From: Herpomyces periplanetae
Lineage: Eukaryota > Ascomycota > Laboulbeniomycetes > Herpomycetales > Herpomycetaceae
Assembly: GCA_009733715.1 (NCBI GenBank)
Contig: WMKJ01000080.1
Coordinates: 1 to 60,954 of the forward strand
Direction: 5' to 3'
DNA length: 60,954 bases
The position numbers were made by a program, and so were the translations under genes. Shown in pieces: positions 46,244-57,658 of this stretch; the first letter of the stretch is position 1, and each line of letters opens with the position of its first letter. The notes below the pieces were generated by a model, which was not told the origin of the DNA, did not search any database, and saw nothing but the letters and a program-made list of their open reading frames with translations.

Positions 46244-46713
46244 GTAATTCGTTAGCGTATGTTGGATTACTTGCTCAGTGTAAGGTACCTGAGGATGTTT
46301 GTTTTGCAAAGAAGAAAGTTCATGTGTGCGTACGAATTGTTTTTTATCCAGTTTTTGTTCATCACTTGGAAGGTATACACACGTATACGGCACTTTGACG
46401 GCTGCCGTTGTAATAATTAACCAAGCGGCGCAAAGTAATGACGATAGATTTAATTCAACTTCCCTCACCTAACTTATTAAAATTCTAGCCAATTGACTTC
46501 AATAATACAGTATCTGCTATGCTGATAATCCAACATCATCTTTGCCCACTCACCTGTTATAGTATTATGCAGTATTACCGAATTGGATAAAATCAATCAC
46601 ACTGCCACTAGGAATTGGGTGGTTCAAACTATTTCATTCATTCGAAAAAAATATACAAGTCGAAACATCAGACACGCATCATATTCCGCTATGCTATGGT
46701 AAGCCGGGTCAGG
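46244..46713. other. Convergent intergenic stretch
   Basis: 3' flank of the E2 gene and the possible small gene behind it. AT-rich; nothing else identified. Confidence 0.4.
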
Positions 46714-47130
46714 TTAAGTTTGATAGGCGGCAATTAAACCCAATTGTGCGGTCAAGTTTAAGATTCTTTGTCGTTCAGCAGTCTCGGGCAAGCATTTAAT
46801 CACATTCTGTGCTTCTCACCATTGCATTCCATTGCACTGGTTAAAAGGAAAAACTGGTACAAAGGTGACATCTAATCAACCCTTTAAGCCACATTTCCAA
46901 TCTTTGGACACAAGCAAATTCGAAGAAGAAATACATCCATTTCAAACCGCTTGGGCACTCTCCAGCACTTCCACGTACACTTAATGCAAAAGAATTGAAA
47001 ATAATTTCAATTTCAATACATTCAGCATCAAGTACAGGGTAGCTTAACTGCACAAATGTCAAACTACACATATACCAATCAACTTCATCAACTTCAGTCC
47101 GAGCAACGTTAAACAGTGAGACTTAAACGG
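46714..47130 (-). CDS. Candidate small multi-exon gene (unresolved)
   Basis: A probable last exon at 46714-46806 reads 30 residues that look like real protein (NVIKCLPETAERQRILNLT and a short hydrophobic end before TAA), directly behind a CACAG acceptor. Upstream, one frame stays open for about 95 codons without an ATG (through FVQLSYPVLDAECIEIE), and another frame has a 35-nt protein-like block (YVEVLESAQA) behind a pyrimidine-rich acceptor at 46981. I could not find a start or a set of introns that joins these in phase, so the model is incomplete. The alternative is that this is simply 3' flank of the Hsp110 gene. I recognise no family. Confidence 0.25.
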
Positions 47131-47136
47131 AATGGT

Positions 47137-49494
47137 TTATTTTTGCGACTCGGGTTCATCGGCCGGCTGAACGTCAATTTCTACATCTTGATTTTGATTC
47201 GTTCCATTTTCAGTAGCTTCACGAGCCTGAGCTGCGGCTGCTGCTGCTGCTGCTGCTTCTTTAGCCTCCCGCGATTTTTTTTCATCTTCAAGTTTTCGTC
47301 TCTGCGCTTCAAGTTCTTCACGAGCTTTACGTTCAGCATCCAATTTATCCTGATATCGTTTTACAACGGGTCCTGATACAGCTTTAATCTCCTCTAATTT
47401 AGCTACATATGCCGCTTTGACATTATCCTCCCCCTCATCATATAGCCAATTCTAGAAGTACCAAACATATAAGTTAGCAAAATATTGAAAGGTTTATGGA
47501 TGTATTACTATGGGAAAGGAAAAATTTACTCGCCTCTAATTCTTCACACTTGGTTCGAATACGTTGTCGTTCGGATTCATCGGAAAATTCGTAAAGGTTC
47601 CCACCCTCTTCGACGCGACTACGAATTTCATAAAGATAGCTTTCCAATTCATTTTTCATGTGCTCGGTATCCGCGACTAATTTATCCTCCATTATCATCT
47701 GTTGTTCCATTTCAATTGCTTGATTTTTGCAGTTAATACTCATGAAAGTTGTAGTTGACACAAAAGGAAGTTCTTCACGTCTAACTTGCTTGCGGACTTT
47801 CCGCATTTTTGGCTTAGGAGGATTGGGGGGTGGAGCACCGTCGGCTGATGTATCCATTGAATCATTATCATGTTTAGAAGATTTATCTTCCGGTACGGGT
47901 TCTTCAACATCTTGGTCTTCAACCCAATAAGCACTTTCCATGCTAACGATACCGTTAATGTTAAGTCTAGTTTTCAATTTACACACCATAAAATCATCGG
48001 CTTTATTTCCCGTGGGTTTAACATTTTGAATTGTAAATTGTCCAATAAAGGGATCGATTCCACCAGGCAGTCGATCGGGATCGGCATAACGAGCCTCTAG
48101 AGTAAAAGGCTTCAAGCGGAAAAATGTAAGTATCTTCGTAGATGGCATAACGTTGCCACGATTAAAAACCGTTAGAGAAGTTTCTTCATCTGGTATATCA
48201 TCGCTTTTTTCCCAGGTAAATTCGATTGGATGTAAGCAGATATCGTGAATACTGAAGTCACGAACGCGAAAAACGGGGGAGAGTATTGCGCAAGCCAGTG
48301 CACACCCTCGAGCCACTGCTTCATCTTGATTGAGCGTATAGGAAAGGGGTTTTTCGAAAAAATCTTGAACAACAGCCTTAAAAGCTGGAACGCGGACGCT
48401 TCCTCCAATCATTTCAATGGAATCAATATCCTGTTTAGTTAATCCAGCTTCTTTCAGTGCCTGCTCAAGGGGAGCGTGGATTCTGGCCAATAAGGGTTTG
48501 ATGAGTTCCTCGAATTCTTCCCGTTTCATACTTCCACTGACATCGACATCATTCATAATGGATTCAATGTTCATATGAGCGATAGCGTTTGCTGATAGAA
48601 CTTTTTTCAATCGCTCGCAAGCAGTAATTAAACGATATCGGGCTTTTGGATTTGAGTTAATATCGATGTTATACATTTCACCGAAATCTTTTATAAATTT
48701 GTTTACGATTAACATGTCTAAATCCCGACCACCGAAGTGACGATCGTAAGTGGTAGCTTTAACGGCGAGTTCACCCTTGCGGAATTCAACGATAGAACAG
48801 GTGAAATTTGCATGACCAAGATCGACGAAGGCAACGCGACGAGGTTTCTCCTCAGAAGATGGTAGATCAGTTTTAGTAATACCGTAACCTAACGCAGCAG
48901 CAGTAGTAGCGTTTAGAATGCGTAAGACTTTCCAGCCGGCAATTTCAGCGGCGTCGATCAAACCACGCCTTTGGGAATCAGTATACCAAGCAGGGCATGA
49001 CAATACAACGTCAACGGCTGTAAGACCAAGTTCTGCTGACGTGGTTTGACGAATTTTTGTGAGGTACATGGCGATAAGTTGAGCTGAGTTAAAGCGTTCC
49101 CGTTTGCCCAAATAAGAAACTTCAGCGCCGACGACACCATCGACGTCTACTAGGGGACTTGAGATATATTGTTGCTCAATTTTCATGTCAGGATCGTGAA
49201 AGCTTCGACCGGCAAGACGAGTAAGGCAAGCTACAGTATTCTTCAAGTTTGAAGTTTCTTGAGTTTTGGCGGCTTCACCCAAGTAACGGGATTTTGGACC
49301 GAAACCGACGAGGGAGCTATAATGAGGAAGGTTAGTTTGAAATGAATGTAGAGCAAGATTTTGGTAAGGAAATGAAATATGACGTACGGAGTGGTACGAT
49401 TCGAAACTTCATTTGTGATAACGTCGACACCACGATTTCGAGCAACGGCTATAACCGTGTTAACAGTGCCAAAGTCAACACCGACGACGGACAT
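47137..49494 (-). CDS. SSE1: Hsp110-type chaperone (Sse1-like)
   Basis: Nucleotide-exchange factor for cytosolic Hsp70. Three exons (49388-49494, 47534-49316, 47137-47451), 734 residues, the Hsp110 length. It starts [20 protein letters not shown], the Hsp110 form of the ATPase start. [19 protein letters not shown] is rebuilt across intron 1, and [15 protein letters not shown] and [16 protein letters not shown] are Hsp110-typical. The long acidic insertion of the substrate domain and the helical [15 protein letters not shown] end follow. Intron 2 (47452-47533, 82 nt) has the non-canonical donor GC (GAG|GCGAGT); it is the only site that keeps frame and joins CEELE to NWLYDE. The C-terminal tail has a nine-Ala run from a GCT-type repeat near 47240. 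A 5' untranslated intron is likely (see findings). Confidence 0.94.
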
Positions 49495-49667
49495 TTTGAC
49501 TCTCCAATTCTATGAATAACTTAAAGATGATTGAAAGTAAGTTATGAATAGTAGGATAGATGAGACAAGTAAATTATGAAGTTCAGATGTATGAGGCTAA
49601 GAATATTACGAGAAAAGTAATAATTGATCAATGGAATAAGCTCAAATTGTTGCTAGGTGGGATGGTG

Positions 49668-49675
49668 TCACGTGA
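49668..49675. promoter_or_regulatory. TCACGTGA palindrome, Hsp110 upstream region
   Basis: 174 bp upstream of the Hsp110 ATG, inside the presumed leader intron. Confidence 0.45.
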
Positions 49676-50085
49676 ATGTCAAGAGAAGTAAAGGGAGGGA
49701 AAAGGGATGTATAGGGAAAGGATAAAAAGCGGGTGAAGGTGTCGGGGAGAAGGGAGAAGGATAAGGGAATGAAATTGACAAGATTTTAATAAGAAAAGTT
49801 GAAAGAGATAAAGGAAAATGAAAGCTTGGAATGGTGATGTTATAAAAAGTGGGAAAGTGGGATTAAACTGTCAAGAGGGAAAAACAAAAAGTGACAAGTC
49901 TACTTACCCGGATGTAGGGCAAGATTGTCAGAGAATATGAGAGAGTTGATGCAGAATTGAAGATAACAGCATGAACTAAACTACTTTGAAGTATTAAAGG
50001 TAAGAAAAGCCATATAATATATTATCGCGAAGTGAAACTAGCTTAAGCGAGATCAGTGATCGTGCTTAAGCAGTTCAACAGCGTA

Positions 50086-50134
50086 GAATATTCCTGATCT
50101 CGTGACGTATAGAATAGAAAGCTCTGGAATCTTC
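50086..50134 (-). promoter_or_regulatory. Heat-shock-element-like repeats
   Basis: GAATATTC at 50086-50093 and GAATCTTC at 50127-50134 are each two head-to-head GAA units with the 2-bp spacing of an HSE, and AGAAA precedes the second in the right 5-bp register after one missing unit. They lie about 600 bp from the Hsp110 ATG, or about 170-210 bp from the presumed start of transcription if the leader intron is real. Hsf1 control of Hsp110 genes is well known; binding here is an inference. Confidence 0.45.
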
Positions 50135-51082
50135 CCTAACAAGGGATCCGAGATTCTGTGACTGTGCATGGAATGAACACACACAAAAGAAGATCTTGCC
50201 AAATACGTATATTGGGAACAAGTTTATGTAAGATTGCGCTCATATCATGTGATTGGAGATGATGTTGGTGAGATGGGGTTTAAATGGTAGGTATTGGAAA
50301 AAAGGTTATTTAATTTATTGGTTTAAAAAGGTTTGCAGTGAAAAATTAATGCTTTGTTGCTTTGGAATATTTCAGAAACAATATTCCACCATGAACTAGC
50401 CTAGATACATCAAGTATAATTTTCCGGAATAATTATTTTCCGGATTTTAGTCATATGAAAAGGAAGAGTAAGGTATATGAAAGATGATGAGTAATTTTAG
50501 AATAGTAGAGGGCATAGTTTGATTGGAAACTTGGGATATTGTATGGATGTTTACACGGGGAATGTAATTCTGAGAAGGTGTGTGTGGGAGTTATTAAGGA
50601 AGGATCTAGGAATATTTTATACAGATATATATAGCATTAAGACGTAGTTGAATTGTGTGTATGTATGGCTTACAGCGTACCCTGGATGAAGTGTGTGGGA
50701 GGTTTATTATTAACTTAAGGATTATGTGTCGATATAGGTGATTGGAGGATTAAAGGCAAGAGACACTTCTCTAACATTCTAGTTGTTAGGAGGTGATTCG
50801 GCGTACATATAAATCAAGGAACTAATAGGTAATGGAAAATATAAAGATTGAAGTATGAAATGTGGTTTTAGTTGTTGCTGAATCGAAGCCTTGTAAAGAC
50901 GATTGGGGATAAGTGCCAGATTGACAACGAGAAAAGACGGGGAAAATAATTTGAATTATACAAGATTTCTTTGACGGAGGGGTTGTTAATTATCGTTGTA
51001 TCGATTGATGGATTAGATCGAAAGAGTGTTAAAGTAATAATTATTTAGTTGATAGAAGGGGTGGTGGGCGAATCTTTACCAT

Positions 51083-51874
51083 ATGGAGAAATTTGGAAAA
51101 AGTATAAGATATGTTGGAAGTATTTCAAGGTCAACAGTTTGGAAAGGAAGAGAATATGAGATTGGGGCACAAAGAGCTTTGAGTAAATTTGGGTTCCGAA
51201 TGGTGAGAGTGGGAGGGGCGAGAGATGGGGGAGTAGATTTAGCGGGAACGTGGAGATTAAAACAAGAGAAGAGGAAAGGGTATGTGTGTAAGATGGAATT
51301 GAAGAGTATAGTTCAGTGCAAATTGACGGGGAAAGCGGAAAAACAATTAAAACCGGAAGAAATTACCTGGGGCGAAAAGGGCAAAGGAAGAAAGGATAAG
51401 CTAACGAGAAGAGTTGGACCGGAAAGTGTACGAGAGTTGGAAGGTGTAATATCGAGAATTACATGGAATTGCAGACAGTGTAAGATGTACAGTGAGGAAA
51501 ATGATGGAATTAACGATGGGAAGAGTGTTTTGGGAATACTTGTGAGTAGTGAGAGAATGACGAGAGGAGTACAAGAAGCGATTACGAGGAGTAGCTGGCC
51601 CTTGGCATTTATGATGATTGATGGTGAGCGACATGAAATATATCAAATGGTATGGAATGAGAGAGCGGCGATAATCGGGTTGGAGGTATTTAATTTAAGT
51701 GTACAATGTCTATACGATGGAGAATTAAGTCAAGAGGTGAATAGAGGAGGTATTGGGGAGGAATTGGTGGGGAGGAAAAGGGTAACACTAATGGTAAATG
51801 ATGATGTGTATAGTAGTGAGAAGCATTCATGGGAAGTGGAAGAAGAAGAAGATGTAACTTGGGCGACGAGTTAG
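51083..51874 (+). CDS. RRG7: Rrg7-like mitochondrial protein with restriction-endonuclease-like fold
   Basis: Single exon, 263 residues. WKGREYEIGAQRALSKFGFRM, VGGARDGGVDLAGTW and SIVQCKLT match the Rrg7 family (required for respiratory growth 7; Pfam DUF2034), whose core is a PD-(D/E)xK nuclease-like fold. The Asp of GGVDL and the Q-x-K of VQCK take the catalytic positions, and VLGILVSSERMTRGVQEA with PLAFMMID completes the core. The basic start fits mitochondrial import, though it is not a strong presequence. Whether the family is an active nuclease is not established. The tail is acidic (EVEEEEDVTW). It is divergent from Hsp110, with 1.6 kb between them. Confidence 0.8.
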   Translation: MEKFGKSIRYVGSISRSTVWKGREYEIGAQRALSKFGFRMVRVGGARDGGVDLAGTWRLKQEKRKGYVCKMELKSIVQCKLTGKAEKQLKPEEITWGEKGKGRKDKLTRRVGPESVRELEGVISRITWNCRQCKMYSEENDGINDGKSVLGILVSSERMTRGVQEAITRSSWPLAFMMIDGERHEIYQMVWNERAAIIGLEVFNLSVQCLYDGELSQEVNRGGIGEELVGRKRVTLMVNDDVYSSEKHSWEVEEEEDVTWATS

Positions 51875-52000
51875 CGAATGAAGATGAAAAGATGAGAATT
51901 GGGAGGGACATGATAGGGAGAGGATTTAGGGTGGTAATTCAAGTTGTAGAATATAATATGGTTACGTAGATTGAAAGGTTTTAATGACTCAAATTTTAAT

Positions 52001-52035
52001 CAGAGAGACAGAGAGAGAGAGTGTGTGTGTGTGTG
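52001..52035. repeat. (GA)n(GT)n microsatellite
   Basis: A GA-rich run passes directly into seven GT units. A compound dinucleotide repeat in gene-free DNA. Confidence 0.85.
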
Positions 52036-55000
52036 TACAAGAGAATTTAGTGTTTCGTGGTAGATGGATATTTTAATGATGATTTATAGCTTGGTAAATG
52101 ATAGTTTATTCATGGTGTAAAGGGTGGCAGAGGACTGACGTGGTAAAAACAAAATGATGGGATGAGGACTTTGATGAAATCTAGATATTTCAAATGATGG
52201 GGTTTAGTGCTAGGGACAAATAAGAGAATTGAGAATGGTATTACTTTGGGGAAATTGTTTAACGGGTAATCAGCGATCTGCATATATTGTACAGTTTTGA
52301 TAAGATGCGTCGAATTAATATGGGTATAATTCAAATAAGAAATTCAACATGCGTACTCCGAATCCGTAGAAATGATTGCAGACTACAATTGGACATGATA
52401 TAACGGTATTAGGTAAATGAGAAAAATATAGAAATTTACGGGAGGTGATAAAATTGGCTTGTAAAAGATGATGATTTACTGAGGTGCGGTGGGTGAAAAG
52501 GAAGGGAAAGAAACAAATAAGTTATCAATTGAATAAACTTTGAACGGCCCGTTTTCCGCGAGTTAATGAGGACATTGGTTGGTTGATCTCTAACAATTTT
52601 ATAAGGGAGAAGCGTAAATAAAATAGTTAACTCCGTTTGTGTTAAAACATACACAAAACAACTCATTCAATCTAGTCAAACTAAGGTGAAAACTTATACT
52701 GTGTAAGCAAACCCATTCCCACAACTTGGTAACATATTGTGCGTGCGTTGGTGTAATAAGAATATTCTTCGCTACTTTCACTCTTATGTCAACTAAACTT
52801 GATCCCTTGTATCGGAATTACACCCACGAGATACCGTGATCATTTATATCCGAATCATTATATTTGTCAAGTTATGATAAGGTAGATGAAATTGATCAGT
52901 ATTCTGCCTTGTAAGATTTACACGATTCATTAAACACCGAACTTTGTTTGAGTGATGAACGTGCTATGGGAGCAACGATAACAGTATTTAGCTATTGGAT
53001 CTTAATACGATTCACTCTAAATATTCTATTCCATGATCAATTGACCATTCTTTTTCTCCGTTAACTAATCAAACAATGTTTTACATCCTTGCTATAAAAT
53101 TCTATTTCCCATCTCACTTCATCAAAATTCCATTTACTTCATATTCCCATACTAGCATCGAATGCATGACTCATGGTTCACCATAATAAGTTGTTCATTT
53201 CATCATGTAAAACTTACTCCATTCCTTTCTCGGCTAATACCCACTGCACATATATCAAGTTTAACTCAATCTAATCCATCACTTAACCTTTACATTATTA
53301 GGCCATTATCATGACTAGATACTGTTGATCCATTCCCAGCTAAACATTCAACCTTAACCATTTCTATTTCATCGCCTCCTGCATATACTGATAATTTCAT
53401 AAAATTCTTCCTGTTTTTCTATTGAGTATAAATAATCCCTCCCCATACTCTATCACTACCAAAAATTCCAGTCCAAACCACTAAATTACCCGGTTAAAGC
53501 CAAAGGCGCTAATTGGCTAGAACTTCTGTCAACTATTTCAGTAGGTTAATGAATGCGTACGCATTCGTTTTCGTGTATTTACTAGTAACTCTGTATAATT
53601 GTGGTATCAACTCTCATTTTCGTAAAGTCCCACCTTTTAAGATATTTAGCTACACCTGGATTCTTACCCGCATCTACACTTACCTTGTATTATACAAAAA
53701 CCGTTTTGTATTTTTTTTCATTCTCCTTAATTCTATGTCGAGGTCACCAATCCATTGTGGTTATCTACATATCTTACTAACCCAATTATGTTATCAGGGC
53801 ATGTAAAAATATTAACCCCGATAACCTGCCCAATCAATGACTCTGAATTTTCGAATATTTACTTAAACTACCCTACGAAAATTCCTACAAACTAAGCGAA
53901 CAATTCAACATTAACGTATAAACGCCCTATAGCTCCTCTCATCCACGCTACACCTTTACTCTTCTATTATCTCATATAATATTATCGCTTCTATATCTTG
54001 CAAAATGTTGAAATGCATACATATACACTAAAGTTTAACTTTATACTTTCTAACATGACTTCATTAAGCCAATGTGACCTCACCATAACAAACATAAACC
54101 CCTTCATTTATTTCTACAGACCTTTATCCTAGACAATTCCAACTTACTTGACTGACTTGCAAAATTCTCATTCATTTCCTCAAACGTAAAGCACTATATA
54201 CCTAATACACCGTACTTTCCTGCTTGCTTGCCGTACTAAATTTTGTACTACGATTTTTATCAACTATCCAATCACTACCCATGCGAACATTTATTAGTCC
54301 TCTTTTCATTTTGTTCACAGTTCAATCTTACTGTAGTTAATTAACCTTTTACTTCCATAATGTTCAACTTTACATTTAATTAGTTATCTTAAAATTTTCA
54401 TCTACCTTTATCACCTATTAGCTTTGTTTTATATATCACATAAACCCCGAAATTCCTACCAAATATTTCCTCTAAAGTTATCGCTAACCTCTACACTTCC
54501 TTACTACTCTAAATCTTAGCGTCCTTTTTAAAACTTTATTTTATCCTTCCATATCTTATCACCGCTTCAACTCTTCAACCCATTTACTCCCATTATCATA
54601 CCTCGCGTCCCTCCTCTTAATTCCTTTAATCACGTGATTATGCACTAGGCAACTTCACCTCGGGTACTATAATCGAGTCATGTTGGGAGAAGTTGGTATG
54701 CATGAAAAAATATTTCCATTTCATAATATTTCCTACTGTCTAGCATTTTCTCTTATTTCTGATTTACCTTTAATTTTCTCTCTAGAAGCTCACCTTACTA
54801 CACTACACAGTATTTCTACCTTTCAAACCTCCCTCCTCATCCACTTATCCACTTTCACGTGATCCATGCATAATTTCCAGGTTAAACAGCCTTTGTCAGC
54901 GTATTTGACCTGATTAGTAATCCAAGGTATAAAATGACTATGTGGGATTTGAAGTATAGGTGAACAAGGCATATGGGTTAATTGTAATAGCGCTAAAATT

Positions 55001-56314
55001 AACTTGATGGTTTATACAATTAATGTTTATAGTAATAAGTTCGAATAAAAAACGTATATCACCCATATTCCGATATCTAATCAGTGACATCATTTTCCCA
55101 AGTCTTCATGATTATCCATATACATACGCTTACTTACACTGACAAAGGTTTTAATTCTATGTTGCCTTGATCGCTTAGCTTTATATCCTAGATCATCACA
55201 GCTACTCTGTATATAATATATAGATTGCCTTTTCCCGTATATCGAACTAACGTTCTTTACTCTATTGTATATAAACAAAAATATAAATATATGTAGGCAT
55301 AAGTATGTGTATGTACATGTTCATATATGTGTACATGTTTGTGTACTTACTAGTTAAAGCATCTGCCGTATAAACGCTTCCTTTCACCACTGTAACTTTG
55401 TCGGTCAGCTGACTCCTCGAAATTAGGCGAGCTCGTTCATGATATTATATAGTTAGGAGTGCTACACGAGTCAATCGTAGTACCGCCGTTTACTGATTTT
55501 CAAATACGCGTGATGCAACTAAACTCAAATTAAATTCATCATGCTTAGAACTGTTATAATTGAGAGTTGAATTGTATAAATATTGGATTATCTATCTGGC
55601 AAACGTTTTTTTAATTCTATAACTGTATGGACATCCAGCCTAAACTCATAACATGTTGTACAATACAAAACTTAAAAAGATCTTCCCGACATTGTGGTCA
55701 TTTAGCCACTTCCCATCGGGTTTTGCGGCATTAATCTCAACCGTCAACTTTTTTTCCACCCTTTTCCACATCGGTTTAAATCATCTCAACTGTGTTGTAA
55801 ACATTGAACCGTTCCACCGGAAAAACACCCGATAATTGGATTTTCTGCATCATTAGTAACTACGAGTATTGTGTTACTCTACTCAAGTTAAAATTCGTAA
55901 AATCCCGTGAGAACATCTGAATTTATTCAAGTCCTTACATGAAACTGTTAATAGAAGCATGTTAATTTGGCAATGCACTTTACACGCACTGTAATTGCCT
56001 CGGATTTAAGCAAAGCATAGTGAAAAAGCGGAAATTGGAGTTTTCCGGTAACTTATCAACGAAATTTGTATACCTTACTGCTTCCTAAATTCAGTTGTGA
56101 AATGGGCCATACGATTTACTTAAAATTTCCCCAATTCATATCATAATTCCCAGTAAAGCACACATATATACGTCATTGTATATGATCATCCAAAATCATT
56201 CTGCACATGCACTTTACTTTCAGTATATAAATATCTTATTTCTCGCTTAAAGTGACCACTAATTTAACATAAAATGATAACCGCGGATAATTGACAATTC
56301 TATACAAAGTTTTC

Positions 56315-56353
56315 CACACACGCACACGCACGAGCACACACACATACACCCAC

Positions 56354-56385
<32 letters not shown>

Positions 56386-56399
56386 ACGCATACATACAT
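56315..56399. repeat. CA-rich microsatellite
   Basis: 85 bp of interrupted CA repeats (with CG, TA and CC interruptions), including about 11 uninterrupted AC units at 56362-56384. The frames reported across it (Cys/Val and His/Thr runs) are artefacts of the repeat. Confidence 0.9.
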
Positions 56400-56646
56400 C
56401 CAGACGCTCACGCCTACCTGTTCACACTCACCCTTTCTCAACCTTTTTCATTATTCAACCTCAACTCATCCTCTAATTATCTCAAACTTTCCATATTGAA
56501 ACACCCTTCACCATATCTTCCCAGTTGTTCCTTCCTTCGAATACTTTTGCCAACTTACCAGTTCATCCATTGCTCTTTCCTCCATACTACAAACTAACAA
56601 ATTTATTAACGGTCGGAATTTCGTTAACCCTCCGTAATTGTCTTTC

Positions 56647-56656
56647 TCTATATAAG
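56647..56656 (+). promoter_or_regulatory. TATA box of desaturase gene (tentative)
   Basis: CTATATAAGAG in otherwise C/T-rich DNA, about 1.0 kb upstream of the desaturase ATG and followed by a long pyrimidine tract, a usual setting for a strong fungal core promoter. It would imply a leader close to 1 kb, or one shortened by an intron. Confidence 0.35.
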
Positions 56657-57658
56657 AGCGTTACCCTCCTTCATCCTTCAAGGTTTTATCATCAGCTTTC
56701 TCCCTCTTCCTTCTTCTAGCTATACTTCAACACCGCCAACGCGTTCCCCTTTCTCTATTTTGGCTCACAGTAATCTCGTCAATCTTGATAATAAGCTTCT
56801 TCTGCTTTTGCCTTTATCTACTTTACCGTACGCCATTTCCACTTCTATTCAAGTTTATTCAATTTTTTTCCCCCGGAACCTCCAAATTCGCCTCTGCTTC
56901 TTCCCCTTACTTTTTATCTACTACCGGGTGATACATCATTTTTCCTTTCTTTAGTACTCCCTCTCCTCCATTCTTGCCGGCCTCCCCTCGGCCACATTTT
57001 ATCTTTTTTTTCTTTTCTCCCCTAACTTGTTGAATTCACTTTTCATTTCGAATTTATTTACCTACTAATATTCATTCGTTAACACCATTCTCGTTAAATC
57101 CTTGAACCTTCTTATTATACACTCTTACTGGTCTAATCGTTCCACTAACGTCTTTCTCCCCAAAATTTACACTGTTTACGCTTTATCTGTTTTTTCCCTT
57201 CATCATTTTTATTGACCGTCCTTACCTCACACCCTAGCTTCTACCTTCACTTCATCTTTGCTTATATTCTTTATACGAATTTTTATCTCTAGTTCTTCCC
57301 TTTACTATTTTCTAAGCTCTTTCTTCCCGTATAATTTAATGCTTCTTATCTGCGCTTGGTTAATGATTGTTTTATTTTTTGTTTGACCGCGTCTCTCATC
57401 ACTTCTACTTACCTCTCATACCTTTTTTTTACTTTACGTTTCCCTCACCCCAGTCTCTTATATTGCCATTTTCCTCCTCACTACATTTTAAGCATCCGCC
57501 ATCGGATTCTAACTGGACGCTTTGGCCAATATATCGCTGCCCAGTCTTTCGTTTTTTTGCCTATTTAATTTTATCTCATATTTTGCTCAAAAGAGGAGCA
57601 ATCCGTATATTCGACGTTACATTTTTATATATTCGTTCACTTCAATTTCCTCCTTGCC

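Larger units (their letters stand above)
49495..51082. other. Divergent promoter region, Hsp110 / Rrg7-like
   Basis: No gene seen in 1.6 kb. TCACGTGA is at 49668-49675. On the minus strand a GTAAGT donor at about 49916 and a TTCATAG acceptor about 20 bp before the Hsp110 ATG outline a possible 400-nt leader intron. Heat-shock-element-like sites lie near 50086 and 50127. A direct repeat TTTTCCGGA ... TTTTCCGGA is at about 50420-50445. The plus strand is purine-rich, that is, pyrimidine-rich on the Hsp110 coding strand. Confidence 0.5.
51875..57658. other. Gene-free 5.8 kb, pyrimidine-rich flank of desaturase gene
   Basis: No protein with recognisable motifs on either strand and no tRNA or rRNA. 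Up to about 52,700 the plus strand is purine-rich; from about 52,900 to the desaturase ATG it is strongly C/T-rich, most of all from 56,480. It contains a GA/GT microsatellite (52001-52035), a CA microsatellite (56315-56399), two TCACGTGA sites (54630-54637, 54855-54862) and a TATA box (TATATAAG near 56649). I read the last kilobase as promoter and long 5' leader of the desaturase. The rest is unexplained. Confidence 0.5.

Noticed and set aside
54680-54862. Plus-strand frame of 60 codons
   Set aside because: Short, hydrophobic by C/T composition, no motif; it overlaps a TCACGTGA site.
56259-56476. Cys/Val-rich and His/Thr-rich frames
   Set aside because: They are translations of a CA dinucleotide repeat.
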